Part shown: positions 17,421 to 26,089 of the stretch, piece by piece
How positions within the stretch are numbered: the stretch's first letter is position 1
Layout of the letters: every line of letters begins with the position of its first letter
DNA from: Halosimplex pelagicum
Lineage (GTDB): Archaea; Halobacteriota; Halobacteria; Halobacteriales; Haloarculaceae
Assembly: GCF_013415905.1 (NCBI RefSeq)
Contig: NZ_CP058909.1
Span: forward strand, 4,650,001-4,714,000
DNA length: 64,000 bases
Direction of reading: 5' to 3'
Translations under genes and position numbers: made by a program
Notes under the pieces: generated by a model
Told to the model about the DNA's origin: nothing
Databases searched by the model: none
What the model saw: the letters and a program-made list of their open reading frames with translations, nothing else

Positions 17421-17575
17421 TGACCGACGAACTTGACACAGCAGTCGAGGACTTCCTCGACAGGACCGACGCAGCGCTCTCCGAATACGACGACGGCTAC
17501 GCCGACGCCGACGCGACACTGCGCGTCGTTCGAAACCACCTCGCCGACCTGCGCGAGGCCGCCGAAGAGGAGTGA
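17420..17575 (+). CDS. Small acidic helical protein coupled to the upstream regulator
   Basis: A 51 aa protein, nearly one third Asp/Glu, predicted as two amphipathic helices (TAVEDFLDRTDAALSEYDDG and LRVVRNHLADLREAAEEE). The start overlaps the stop of the preceding regulator gene in ATGATGA, and an in-frame ATG one codon earlier (17417) is an alternative. Function is unknown. Translational coupling suggests it may be a partner or modulator of the HTH protein. It has no Cys and no signal or membrane segment. Confidence 0.65.
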   Translation: MTDELDTAVEDFLDRTDAALSEYDDGYADADATLRVVRNHLADLREAAEEE

Positions 17576-17716
17576 CCGAACCGCCGTCCGGGAGCCGGCG
17601 GGCTTCCAGCGGCTCGGTCGACGCTGATTCACCCCCGAATGCGAGTCCCTCGCGGCTCGCCTCCGTACGGTTCGCCGGGACAACACGGATAACGGAGCCA
17701 CGCGAACCACTCGCAC

Positions 17717-18880
17717 ATGACAGACGTAGTGATAGTCGACGGCTCGCGGACGGCCCACGGCGCGATGCTCGGCTCGCTCTCGGACGTGCGCGCGCCGGAC
17801 TTGGGCGCGACGGTACTGGAGGACCTGATCGACCGCTCGGGGGTCGAACCCGTGGATCTGGACTGGGTCGGCCTGGGCAACGCCGTCCAGGCCGGCGTCG
17901 GCCAGGTCCCCGCGCGGCAGGCGGTCACCCGAGCGGGGCTCCCCGAGAACACGCCGGCGACGACCGTCAACGAGGCGTCGGGGTCGGGGCTGCGCGCCAT
18001 CACGCTCGCCGCGGACCGCATCGCGGCCGGTCGGGCCGACATCGCCGTCGGCGGCGGCATGGAGTCGATGTCCAACGCCCCCTACCTCCTCCGGGAGCTG
18101 CGCGAGGGGCGCCGGCACGGCGACACCGAACTCGTGGACTCGATGATCTTCGACGCGCTCTGGGACGTGGGCTACGACGCCCACATGGGCGAACTCACCG
18201 AGCGACTCACCGAGGCCCACGACATCTCCCGGGAGGAACAGGACCGCTACGCGCTGCGGAGCAACCGCCGCGCCGCCGAGTCGGTCGAGGACGGCCGCTT
18301 CGACGAGGAACTCGTCCCCGTCGAAGTGGACGACCGGCTCGTCACGACCGACGAGGGGCCGCGGGCCGACTCTTCACTGGACCGACTCGGGCAGCTCCCG
18401 CCGGCCTTTCGTGACGAGGGGACCATCACGCCCGGGAACGCCTCGAAACTCGCCGACGGCGCAGGCGGGGTCGTCCTCGCCAGCGCGGAGGCCGCCCGCG
18501 AGCACGGGCTGGGTCCGATGGTCCACGTCGAGGACTACGCCGTCGCCTACCGCGACCCCGCGGAGTTCTCGCAGGCGGTCGGCGACGCCATCGAGAACCT
18601 GCTCGACCGGAACGAACTGGCCGTCGACGACGTGGACCACTACGAGGTCAACGAGGCGTTCGCCGCCCAGACCGTCTACGTGCGCGACCGGCTGGGCATC
18701 CCCGAGGAACGGCTGAACCCCCTCGGCGGCGCGGTCGCGCTGGGCCACCCCATCGGCGCCAGCGGCGGGATACTGACGACGACGCTCGCTCACGCGATGG
18801 TCCGGGAGGACCACGACTACGGGGTGGTGGGGATGAGCGTCGGCGGCGGCGGCGCGGTGATGGCGTTGCTGTCGCGGTGA
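17717..18880 (+). CDS. Thiolase (acetyl-CoA acyltransferase family) of Ser-His-His type
   Basis: Thiolase-fold enzyme, 387 aa, for Claisen condensation or thiolysis of acyl-CoA. The fold landmarks are intact: GGGMESMSNAPYLL, NEAFAAQ (near 330) and GHPIGASG with His344. Both catalytic cysteines are replaced by serine: NEASGSGLRA has Ser88 in place of the nucleophilic Cys, and GMSVGGGGA has Ser374 in place of the second Cys. From memory, haloarchaeal beta-ketothiolases of Haloferax mediterranei use a Ser-His-His triad and need a small second subunit; no such partner gene is adjacent here. Possible roles are PHA precursor supply or fatty-acid/isoprenoid metabolism. Confidence 0.88.
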   Translation: MTDVVIVDGSRTAHGAMLGSLSDVRAPDLGATVLEDLIDRSGVEPVDLDWVGLGNAVQAGVGQVPARQAVTRAGLPENTPATTVNEASGSGLRAITLAADRIAAGRADIAVGGGMESMSNAPYLLRELREGRRHGDTELVDSMIFDALWDVGYDAHMGELTERLTEAHDISREEQDRYALRSNRRAAESVEDGRFDEELVPVEVDDRLVTTDEGPRADSSLDRLGQLPPAFRDEGTITPGNASKLADGAGGVVLASAEAAREHGLGPMVHVEDYAVAYRDPAEFSQAVGDAIENLLDRNELAVDDVDHYEVNEAFAAQTVYVRDRLGIPEERLNPLGGAVALGHPIGASGGILTTTLAHAMVREDHDYGVVGMSVGGGGAVMALLSR

Positions 18881-18931
18881 GGTGTCGTCGGACGGATCGC
18901 GCGCTCGTATTTCGCTCCGTGCTCAGTACAG

Positions 18932-19303
18932 GGTGTTGTGGTTGCAGTGCGGTCGGCGCGTGCTGTCGAGCGTGCCCGCCTCGTGGCGGGCCGCTCGAAC
19001 TAGCCGCGCGAGGGATGAGAAGCGCAGCCTGCGAGCATCGCAAGAGGCTGGGGAGGTGTGAGGCCGTCTGCGGTTGCTGTCGCGGTGCGGGTGCGGTCCT
19101 GGCGGACTGAAAGGGCGAGGCGCGCTCGCGCTTGCGTGGTCGTCTGAGCGGGCGACTATCCGCGCGGGCGGTGCCGAGAGCGCGGATATCCCGCTCAGCG
19201 ACCGCGAGCGCGGCGAGGGCTTTCATCGCTCACCGTCAAGTGCGGTCGCTGGCGGTCGACTTCCTTTCACGACTCATCCAACAGAAACCACTCCTCAACA
19301 AGC
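18932..19303 (+). repeat. Dispersed structured element, copy C
   Basis: Element of about 370 bp in the convergent gap between the thiolase gene and the P-loop ATPase gene. Hairpin 1 is at 18968-18996 (loop TCGT instead of TCCT). Hairpin 2 at 19144-19198 is the most regular copy, with perfect outer 9-bp pairing CTGAGCGGG/CCCGCTCAG and inner TATCCGCGC/GCGCGGATA. Only one CGAGGGCTTTCA unit is present, followed by the end motif at 19284-19303. No gene is seen in 18881-19330. Confidence 0.85.
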
Positions 19304-19330
19304 AACTCGAACCGAACGCGAGCGGGTAGG

Positions 19331-20134
19331 TCACTCGAAGGCGGCGGCGAGGACGGCGTCGTAGGCGTGTTCGTAGGCGTCGGCGACGGCCGCGGGGTCG
19401 CCGCGTTCGGCCTTCGACAGGGGCGGCAACCGGGCGTCGGCCTTCGGTTCGATCAGGTCGGTCACGTCGCCGACACGCTCCTCCAGTTGGCCGGCGTCGG
19501 GGCCGCCGCTGGCGATGGCACAGCCCTTCGCGTAGCGGTCGCCGTCGTAGACGCGGACCCGGCCCGGTTCGACCACGGCGACGGCGTCGGGGTCGATCTC
19601 CCGGAAGGGGCGGGCCACGTCGGCGTAGGACTCGACGACCGCCCGCTCGGTCGCCTCGATCTCCGCGAGCAGCGACCGCTGTTCGGGCAAGTGCCGGTCG
19701 GTCATCAGCTCGTTGAACTCCTCGACCGAGGAGACGCGCGGCGCGTCGGCGAGCGGGAGCGCCTCCCGGACCGAGTCGGACAGTTCGACGGTGCCGTTGA
19801 CGACGAACAAATCGCCGACGCGGTCGACGAGGAACTCCCGGTCTTCCTTCCCCAGCAGGCCGGTCCCGCCGCCCGGGCTGGGTCGCCAGAGTCGGTGGAC
19901 GGCGTTGATGTCCTCGGGCGTCACGTCGGCGGCGCTGGCGGCGGCGAGCTTCCGGGCGTCTTTGCCGTAGAGTCGCCCGTCGGCGGTCGCTTGCAGGAAG
20001 TCGTCGTGGTCGAACCAGTAGTCGTTGCCGGCGCGGGGTTTGAACCCCACGGCGCCAGTCCGGGCGACCAGTCCCGTCGAGAAGGTGGTCTTGCCGGCGT
20101 CGACGCGGGCGCCGCCGGCGACGAGCAGCCTCAT
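19331..20134 (-). CDS. P-loop ATPase/GTPase of unknown role
   Basis: A 267 aa protein opening with a modified Walker A loop, LLVAGGARVDAGKTTFSTGL (G-x5-GKT), close to the dethiobiotin synthetase/MobB-like ATPase layout. It continues with GAVGFKPRAGNDYWF, a region that in related enzymes forms switch I. The middle and C-terminal parts (FVVNGTVELSD, VAVVEPGRVRVYDGDRYAKG) do not match a named enzyme I can identify. It is likely co-transcribed with the small gene just upstream (20169-20465, 34 nt gap). It looks like a conserved archaeal predicted ATPase; the substrate is not determinable. Confidence 0.78.
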   Translation of the reverse strand: MRLLVAGGARVDAGKTTFSTGLVARTGAVGFKPRAGNDYWFDHDDFLQATADGRLYGKDARKLAAASAADVTPEDINAVHRLWRPSPGGGTGLLGKEDREFLVDRVGDLFVVNGTVELSDSVREALPLADAPRVSSVEEFNELMTDRHLPEQRSLLAEIEATERAVVESYADVARPFREIDPDAVAVVEPGRVRVYDGDRYAKGCAIASGGPDAGQLEERVGDVTDLIEPKADARLPPLSKAERGDPAAVADAYEHAYDAVLAAAFE

Positions 20135-20168
20135 CGCTCGCGCTCCCGGTTCCGGTCCCGCTCGCGCG

Positions 20169-20465
20169 TCATTGCTCGGTCGTACCCTCGGCGTCGACGC
20201 CCGGCGCGAGCCCGTAGTAGCCCGGTTCGCCGTCGGCCTCGGGCTCGGCGAAGACGAACTGCTCGCTGTGTCCCATCATCCACGGGATGGCCCAGTCCAG
20301 CAGGACGTTCTCCGTCTCGATGTCCAGTTCGGCCTCGGCGTCGAGCCCCTGGAGCAGGCGGCCGATCTCGTAGATGGTGTAGAGCTGGTCAGCGTCGAGG
20401 ATCTCCGCCGGTTCGTGGAACTCCAGCGGCCGCAGGTCGTCGAACTCTGACTTCGGTCGTGGCAT
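20169..20465 (-). CDS. Haloarchaeal conserved hypothetical protein, 98 aa
   Basis: Acidic soluble protein (FDDLRPLEFHEPAEILDADQ, YTIYEIGRLLQGLDAEAELD) that resembles the small haloarchaeal DUF5827-type family, an assignment from memory only. It has no Cys pairs, P-loop or membrane segments. The motif LLDWAIPWMMGHSEQFVF is its most distinctive hydrophobic stretch. It lies immediately upstream of the P-loop ATPase gene on the same strand, suggesting a functional pair. Confidence 0.72.
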   Translation of the reverse strand: MPRPKSEFDDLRPLEFHEPAEILDADQLYTIYEIGRLLQGLDAEAELDIETENVLLDWAIPWMMGHSEQFVFAEPEADGEPGYYGLAPGVDAEGTTEQ

Positions 20466-20600
20466 GGACTCGGCTACACCCGGTCGACGCCTAAAGCCCT
20501 CGAAACGCCACGAGGTGTGTCGCGACCGTTCCGAGCGAGCGACGAGCCGTCGGCTGACCGGTCGGGCGCGAAAAAATTGCGATGGTGAACTGACTCGTCG

Positions 20601-21212
20601 TTACTCGAAGTGGCCGACGGCGGTCTCGTACTGGTCGGCGACCTCGTCCCAGTCGACGACCTCGAAGAAGGCGTCGATGAAGCTGCCGCGGTCCGGGCCG
20701 TAGTCGTAGTAGTACGAGTGCTCCCAGACGTCCAGCGCCAGCACGGGGTGTGCGCCCCAGAGCGCGCCCTGGTCGTGCTTGTCGACGGCCACGTTGCGCA
20801 GCTGCTTGGCGACCGGGTCGTACACGAGCAGCGCCCAGCCACCGGCGGCCGAGGCCGCGGCCTCGAACTCGCCCTTCCAGCCCTCGTAGGAGCCGAAGTC
20901 CTCCTCGATGCGGTCGGCGAGGTCACCCTCGGGTTCGCCGCCGCCGTTCGGGGACATGTTGTCCCAGAACAGCGTGTGCAGATAGTGACCGCAGCCGTTG
21001 TGGGTGACGTTGCCCAGCGCGCCGGCAGAGGAACCGAAGTCGCCCGCCTCGCGGTTCTCGGCGAGTGTCTCCTCGGCGGATTCGAGGCCGTTGACGTACC
21101 CCTGATGGTGGGTGTCGTGATGCCACGTGAGCACCTGCTCGCTGACGTGCGGCTCGAGCGCGTCGTAGTCGTACGGGAGCGGCGGAAGCTCGGGATCGGA
21201 ATGTTCTGGCAT
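20601..21212 (-). CDS. sod: Superoxide dismutase (Fe/Mn)
   Basis: Converts superoxide to oxygen and hydrogen peroxide in the cytoplasm. The 203 aa sequence has all four metal-ligand contexts: WHHDTHHQGYVNGL (His), NGCGHYLHTLFWDNM (His) and LDVWEHSYYYDY (Asp and His). The Gly-rich GGGEPEGDL and acidic surface are typical of haloarchaeal Mn-SODs. ATG 21212 was chosen because a GGAGG Shine-Dalgarno (21221-21225) lies 8 nt before it, and a TATA-like ACTTTAA (21251-21257, minus strand) would start a leader of about 15 nt. The GTG at 21227 would lie almost at the predicted transcript start. Confidence 0.95.
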   Translation of the reverse strand: MPEHSDPELPPLPYDYDALEPHVSEQVLTWHHDTHHQGYVNGLESAEETLAENREAGDFGSSAGALGNVTHNGCGHYLHTLFWDNMSPNGGGEPEGDLADRIEEDFGSYEGWKGEFEAAASAAGGWALLVYDPVAKQLRNVAVDKHDQGALWGAHPVLALDVWEHSYYYDYGPDRGSFIDAFFEVVDWDEVADQYETAVGHFE

Positions 21213-21257
21213 AGATATCTCCTCCACTCTAGCGGTCGGCTGGATACCTGTTAAAGT
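21213..21257 (-). promoter_or_regulatory. sod promoter with Shine-Dalgarno leader
   Basis: A minus-strand TATA-like ACTTTAA at 21251-21257 and GGAGG at 21221-21225 give a short leader. Most neighbouring genes appear leaderless, so an SD-led start is notable and decides the ATG at 21212. Confidence 0.55.
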
Positions 21258-21415
21258 TTGAGGAACTGGATGGGTGGAACTGTCTCACACGGACGGTTCG
21301 GCTGGAGCCTGACCCGCGTCCCGCGGCGGAATCCGTCGCCCAGCCGGCCGCCCGCGATCCCTCAGTTTCGGGAGGGGTCGACCCGGTCGGTGCGCGCGGT
21401 CACCCGCAGTGGTCC

Positions 21416-22837
21416 TCAGTCGTCGGCCCGCGCGCGTTCGAACATGTCGATGGCCTGCTCGCGGCGCTGGCCGTGGTCGACGATCGGTGCCGGGTAGTCG
21501 GGCGCGAGCATCTCGCGGCGACCGGCATCCAGTTCGTGCCACTCGTGGATCGCGTCGGCGGGCACGTCCCGGAGTTCGGGGACGTACTCCCGGATGTACT
21601 CGGCGTCGGGGTCGTAGCGTTCGCCCTGGGTCATCGGGTTGAACACGCGGAAGTAGGGTTGGGCGTCGGTCCCCGTCGAGGCGGCCCACTGCCAGCCGCC
21701 GTTGTCGTTGGCGGTGTCGTGGTCGACGAGCTTCTCGCGGAACCAGTCGTAGCCCTCCCGCCAGTCGATCAGCAGGTCCTTCGTCAGAAACGAGGCGACG
21801 ATCATCCGCACGCGGTTGTGCATGTACGCCTCCGCCCGCAGTTGGCGCATCCCCGCGTCGACGATGGGATAGCCCGTCTCGCCGTCCTTCCAGGCCTGTA
21901 GCGCCTCGGGGTCGCGGTTCCACTCGATCGGCCGCTCGTAGTCCTTGAAGTTCTCCGTGACGACGCTCGGCTCGTTCCAGAGGACGTGGTGGTAGAACTC
22001 CCGCCAGGCGAGCTGGGACTCGAACTCCTCGGCGGAGTCGTAGTCGGCGCCGGCGACCACGGACTTGGCCTCGCGGACCGCCTCGTGGACCTCCCGGATG
22101 CCGATGGTACCGAACTTCAGGTGGGCCGAGAGCCGGGACGTGCATTCGTCGGCCGGGTAGTCCCGCCGGTCGTCGTAGTCGTACACGTCGCCCTCGCAGA
22201 AGGCGTCGAGGAGGTCGCGGGCGACATCGGTCCCGGCGGGCGGCACGTCGGCCTCGGGTTCGTCGAACCCCAGGTCGTCGAGCGTCGGGAGCGACTCCTC
22301 GCCGTCGAGGTCGACGAGGTCGGACTCGTCGAGTGTCGGCGCGGGGGCTTCCTTCTCGCGGTCGCGCCACTTCTTCCAGAAGTAGGTGAACACGGAGTAC
22401 ACCTCGCCCTGGTTGGTGCGGATCGAGCCCGGTTCGTGGAGCAGGGCGTCCTCGACCGAGCGACGGGCCACGTCGGCGTCGTCGAGCGCCCGCCGGACGG
22501 CCGCGTCGCGCTCGCGGCCCAATCCGGAGACCTCCGCGCCCCACGTGACGGCGTCGGCGTCGAACTCCTCGGCGACGGCGGGGACGACCTCGCAGGGGTC
22601 GCCGCGGCGGACGACCAGATCGCTCCCGCGGTCGCGGTACCACGCCCGCAGCGAGTCGAGCGCGTCGAGCATGAACGCGACGCGGGGCGGTCCGGCGTGG
22701 GCGAGCACGTCCCGGTCGAAGACGAACAGCGGGACGACCGGTCCGTCGGCGGGCACGTCCTCCAGTCGCCCCGCCGCGGCGGCCAGCCCCCGGTTGTCCG
22801 CCGTCCGGAGGTCCCGGCGGTGCCAGTGTACTCTCAT
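21416..22837 (-). CDS. phr: Deoxyribodipyrimidine photolyase
   Basis: Light-driven repair of cyclobutane pyrimidine dimers using FAD and an antenna chromophore. The protein is 473 aa, starts MRVHWHRRDLRTADNRGL (class I photolyase opening) and has the FAD-domain signatures LAWREFYHHVLWNEP, GYPIVDAGMRQLRAEAYMHN and WQWAASTGTDAQPYFRVFNP. The three electron-transfer tryptophan contexts look intact by eye. An acidic insert (EESLPTLDDLGFDEPEADVP) separates the two domains. It is a single gene, convergent to nothing and divergent from the enoyl-CoA hydratase gene. Strong solar exposure of halophiles makes the gene universal in the group. Confidence 0.95.
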   Translation of the reverse strand: MRVHWHRRDLRTADNRGLAAAAGRLEDVPADGPVVPLFVFDRDVLAHAGPPRVAFMLDALDSLRAWYRDRGSDLVVRRGDPCEVVPAVAEEFDADAVTWGAEVSGLGRERDAAVRRALDDADVARRSVEDALLHEPGSIRTNQGEVYSVFTYFWKKWRDREKEAPAPTLDESDLVDLDGEESLPTLDDLGFDEPEADVPPAGTDVARDLLDAFCEGDVYDYDDRRDYPADECTSRLSAHLKFGTIGIREVHEAVREAKSVVAGADYDSAEEFESQLAWREFYHHVLWNEPSVVTENFKDYERPIEWNRDPEALQAWKDGETGYPIVDAGMRQLRAEAYMHNRVRMIVASFLTKDLLIDWREGYDWFREKLVDHDTANDNGGWQWAASTGTDAQPYFRVFNPMTQGERYDPDAEYIREYVPELRDVPADAIHEWHELDAGRREMLAPDYPAPIVDHGQRREQAIDMFERARADD

Positions 22838-22964
22838 ACAGGGACGACGCCGGACTCGCCCCTCAAAGTACCCCCAAACGAGTGTGGGAGCGACGCCGGC
22901 GGAGAGGGACGGCCGCTCCGGCGCGCCACGCACGCTTAACCGGCCGGCGGCCCTCCGTGGGGCC

Positions 22965-23750
22965 ATGGAACACGTCACGCTCGACGTGGCCGACGGCGTC
23001 GCGACGGTCACGCTCGACCACCCGGAGATGCGCAACGCGCTGACCAGCGGCGTCGCGACGGACCTCATCGCGGCGATGGACGAGATACCCGACGAGGCCC
23101 GCTGCGTCGTCCTCGCCGGCAACGGCCCCACCTTCTGCGCCGGCGGCGACATCGACGCCATGGTCGACGGGCTGGAGGGCGAGGCGCCCGCCCACGAGCG
23201 GGTCGAACGCATCGTCGAGGAGACCGCGGGCGCGGTGCGGGCGGTCGCGACCTGCGACCGCCCCACCGTCGCGAAGATCCACGGCCCCGCCTACGGGGCC
23301 GGCGGCGCGCTCGCGGTCGCCTGCGACGTGCTACTGGCCAGCGAGTCGGCGTCGATCAGTTTCGGCTTCCGCCAGGTCGGGCTCAACGTCGACTCCGGCG
23401 CGTCGCACCTGCTCCCGCGGATCGTCGGGGAGAACGTCGCGAAGGAACTGCTGTTCACCGGCGAACTCATCGACGCCGACCGCGCGAAGGAGGTGGGGCT
23501 GTTCAACCACGTCTACGCCGACGAGGCGTTCGAGGGCCGCGTCGCCGGGATGGTCGACCGGATCGCCTCCGGCCCGACGGTCGCGCTGAAGCAGTCGAAG
23601 CGGCTCGTCGAGCAGGGGACCACGAGTTCGCTCGACGAGGCCATCGAGAACGAGGCCGCCGCCCAGATCGTCTCCGCCTCGGCCGACGACCACGAGGAGG
23701 GGGTCCGCGCGTTCGTCGAGAGCCGAGAACCCGAGTTCGAGGGGGAGTGA
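22965..23750 (+). CDS. Enoyl-CoA hydratase/isomerase family protein
   Basis: Crotonase-fold enzyme, 261 aa, acting on acyl-CoA. The CoA oxyanion-hole motif GNGPTFCAGGDIDAM is near residue 50 and the second oxyanion Gly lies in IHGPAYGAGGALAVACD near 105. One catalytic Glu of classical hydratases is not evident: the region reads FGFRQVGLNVDSGASHLLPR, where hydratases have E-x-x-x-G and G-x-x-P-x-x-G-G. It may therefore be a hydratase variant, isomerase or other crotonase. The start follows a CACGCTTAAC promoter-like stretch about 30 nt upstream. It is divergent from phr. Confidence 0.85.
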   Translation: MEHVTLDVADGVATVTLDHPEMRNALTSGVATDLIAAMDEIPDEARCVVLAGNGPTFCAGGDIDAMVDGLEGEAPAHERVERIVEETAGAVRAVATCDRPTVAKIHGPAYGAGGALAVACDVLLASESASISFGFRQVGLNVDSGASHLLPRIVGENVAKELLFTGELIDADRAKEVGLFNHVYADEAFEGRVAGMVDRIASGPTVALKQSKRLVEQGTTSSLDEAIENEAAAQIVSASADDHEEGVRAFVESREPEFEGE

Positions 23751-23804
23751 CCGCGGGGAGACCGGGCGGCGCGTCGGCGTGTCGGCGCGTCGGCGTATCG
23801 GGCC

Positions 23805-24860
23805 TCAGTCGTCGGCGGGACAGCCCGGACCATCGCCGTCGATCCGGCAGTCGCTGGCCGGGCGGTCGTCGGCCGGGTCGCTCCCGCCGTCGGTCGCGTA
23901 GGCGTCGTCGAGCGAGCGGAGGCTCTCGGAGGCCAGCAGGCGACCGGGGAGAGTCTCGCGGAGCCCGGGCCGGGCGAACGACTCGCTGCCGATGATGGCG
24001 AAGCCGGCGAAGACGACGAGGAAGCCGGCGACGGCGAGCCCCGAGATCGTCTCGCCCAGCAGCGCCCACCCGCCGAGCGTCGCCACGAGCGGGACGACGT
24101 AGAACGCGAGGTTCGCGCGGATGGCGCCCACCTCGTCGATGAGCCCGAAGTACGCGATGTAGGCGACGGCGCCGGCCAGGAGGGCGACGTAGGCGAGCGC
24201 GAGGAGCGCCCCCGGCGTCCACGTGATCGCCGCGGGCGACTCGCCGGCAGCCAGGCTCAGGCCGTGGGTGACCACGGCCGCCAGCGGGAGGCCCCACGCG
24301 GTGCGGACGGTGCTGGACAGGTCGGCGTCGGCCCGGCGGATCAGCACCGACCCGAGCGCGCCGCAGACCGCGCTGACGAGCATGATCCCCTCGCCGAGCA
24401 GGCCGCCGGCGCCGAACGCTGACGGGTCGGGGTTGGCCACGAGCGCGACGCCGACCAGTCCCACGGCCATCCCGACGGCGCCGCGGGCCGAGAGCCGCTC
24501 GTCTGCGAGCAGGACCGCGGCGAGCACCGGCGTCAGGATGGGGTTGAGGCTCGCGATGATGGCGGCGACGCCGCTGGTGACGTACTGCTGGCCGACGAAC
24601 AGCAGGGCGTTCGTCAGCCCGATGGCGAACAGGCCGGTCGCGACGATCCCGCCCAGGTCGCCCCGCGTCCGCGGGATCAGGTCGGCGCGCGAGTGGGTCA
24701 GCAACACGTACGCTATCAGTGCGACGGCCGCGATATCGAACCGGAGCGCGACGAACAGCAGCGGCGGAAAGAACTCCAGGCCGCCCTTCGCGGCGACGAA
24801 GGTGCCGCCGAACAGCAGGCTCGTCGCGAGGAACGCCGCGACGGTGCGGCGGCCGATCAC
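23805..24860 (-). CDS. EamA/DMT-family membrane transporter
   Basis: Integral membrane protein of 351 aa with about ten hydrophobic helices in two homologous EamA halves. The first half opens with FLATSLLFGGTFVAAKGGLEF; the second includes GEGIMLVSAVCGALGSVL. The last 55 residues are a hydrophilic acidic tail. Members export amino acids, metabolites or drugs; substrate is unknown. The gene is divergent from an HTH regulator (25103) and the intervening 242 nt is AT-richer, making that regulator a plausible controller. Confidence 0.88.
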   Translation of the reverse strand: MIGRRTVAAFLATSLLFGGTFVAAKGGLEFFPPLLFVALRFDIAAVALIAYVLLTHSRADLIPRTRGDLGGIVATGLFAIGLTNALLFVGQQYVTSGVAAIIASLNPILTPVLAAVLLADERLSARGAVGMAVGLVGVALVANPDPSAFGAGGLLGEGIMLVSAVCGALGSVLIRRADADLSSTVRTAWGLPLAAVVTHGLSLAAGESPAAITWTPGALLALAYVALLAGAVAYIAYFGLIDEVGAIRANLAFYVVPLVATLGGWALLGETISGLAVAGFLVVFAGFAIIGSESFARPGLRETLPGRLLASESLRSLDDAYATDGGSDPADDRPASDCRIDGDGPGCPADD

Positions 24861-25006
24861 GGCGACACCTCCGCGGGCGTCGACTCCAGAGAGATGGCGT
24901 GAGAGATCATCGTGGAATATCGTACGGATCGGAGCCTTATAGTCCCGTTCAGAAATCCTTGAGCGGCGAGCAAGCGCGGCGATGGGCGCCGCGATTGCAC
25001 GGTGTG

Positions 25007-25014
25007 AAATATTT
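25007..25014 (+). promoter_or_regulatory. AT-rich palindrome between exporter and regulator genes
   Basis: AAATATTT, set inside a weak hairpin with arms ACGGTG and CGCCGT, lies in the 242 nt divergent gap. It stands out against GC-rich surroundings and may be an operator or a TATA element. Confidence 0.35.
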
Positions 25015-25102
25015 TCTCGCCGTGAAGATGACGCGACAGCGGCGTATCGCGCTGGTCGGACGGCCCCGAAAACGGTTTACCCCGACGCGCGCCACTCCCG
25101 GT

Positions 25103-25903
25103 ATGGACGCGGCGCTCGACGACGTGGAGTTCCTCGCGCTCTCGGCCAACCGGGTGGCCGTCCTGCGGGCGCTCGCCGAGGGGTCGCGGAGCCGGTCGGA
25201 CCTGGCCGCCGAGACCGGCGCCTCGCAGGCGACGCTCGGGCGGATCCTGAGCGATTTCGAGGACCGCTCGTGGGTCCGGCGGGCCGAGGGCGCCTACGAG
25301 GCGACGGCGACGGGGCGACTCGTCGCCGACGCGTTCTCGGACCTTCTGGAGGCGCTCGAACTCGAACGGGACCTGCGGGACATCGTCGCGTACCTGCCGA
25401 CCGAGGAACTCGGGTTCGACCTCGCCCGCCTGACCGACGCGACGATCACCGTTCCGACGGGGACCCGGCCGAACGCACCGGTCCAGCGGCTGCTCGACCT
25501 GCAGCGCGACGCGGCGGACGTGCGGGCCTTCTCCCACGCGTTCAACGAGCAGACGCTCTCGCTGACGGCCGAGCGGGCGGCCGCGGGCGACGTGCGGTTC
25601 CGCGGCGTCTTCTCCCCCGAGGCCGTCGAGGCGCTGACCGACGACGCCGCCCTCCGCCGGCACCTCCTGACGCTCGTCGACGCGGACGACGCCGCGGTCA
25701 GGGTCCGGTCGGCCGGCGTCCCGGTCGCCGGGACCGTCGCGGACGGCCGCGTCCACCTGCTGGTCCGCGACGACAGCGGCGTCCTCCGGGCCTCGATCGA
25801 CACCGACGACGACACCGTCCGCGAGTGGGCCGACGACGCCTTCGAGCGCTACTGGGCGGCGGCGACGCCGCTCGACCGCGACGACGTGATCGCCTCGGAG
25901 TGA
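25103..25903 (+). CDS. Transcriptional regulator: winged helix plus FilR1-like ligand domain
   Basis: A 266 aa regulator. The N-terminal winged helix covers about 10-70 (LSANRVAVLRALAEGSRSRS, AETGASQATLGRILSDFEDR). The C-terminal region (about 95-255), including VFSPEAVEALTDDAALRRHL and VHLLVRDDSGVLRASIDTDD, resembles the haloarchaeal domain shared with FilR1-type regulators. ATG 25103 follows a GGTTTACC promoter-like stretch by about 26 nt. It is divergent from the DMT exporter gene. An AT-rich AAATATTT palindrome (25007-25014) flanked by ACGGTG/CGCCGT lies between them and could be its operator. Confidence 0.82.
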   Translation: MDAALDDVEFLALSANRVAVLRALAEGSRSRSDLAAETGASQATLGRILSDFEDRSWVRRAEGAYEATATGRLVADAFSDLLEALELERDLRDIVAYLPTEELGFDLARLTDATITVPTGTRPNAPVQRLLDLQRDAADVRAFSHAFNEQTLSLTAERAAAGDVRFRGVFSPEAVEALTDDAALRRHLLTLVDADDAAVRVRSAGVPVAGTVADGRVHLLVRDDSGVLRASIDTDDDTVREWADDAFERYWAAATPLDRDDVIASE

Positions 25904-26089
25904 GCGTCCCTCCGGAGTGAGACCGCCGACGGCGGACCCGCCGGGCGCTCCGGTCTCCCGCACCCCGGTACCGCGTTCGCCAGGCTTTTGATTTAGACGG
26001 ACCTAATTCGTGGATATGACGCGTCACGTGCGGTCCATTCGGCGGAGCGGCGCCGCCGGGTCGGCGGTCGGGCCGGGGGTGGATACGCC

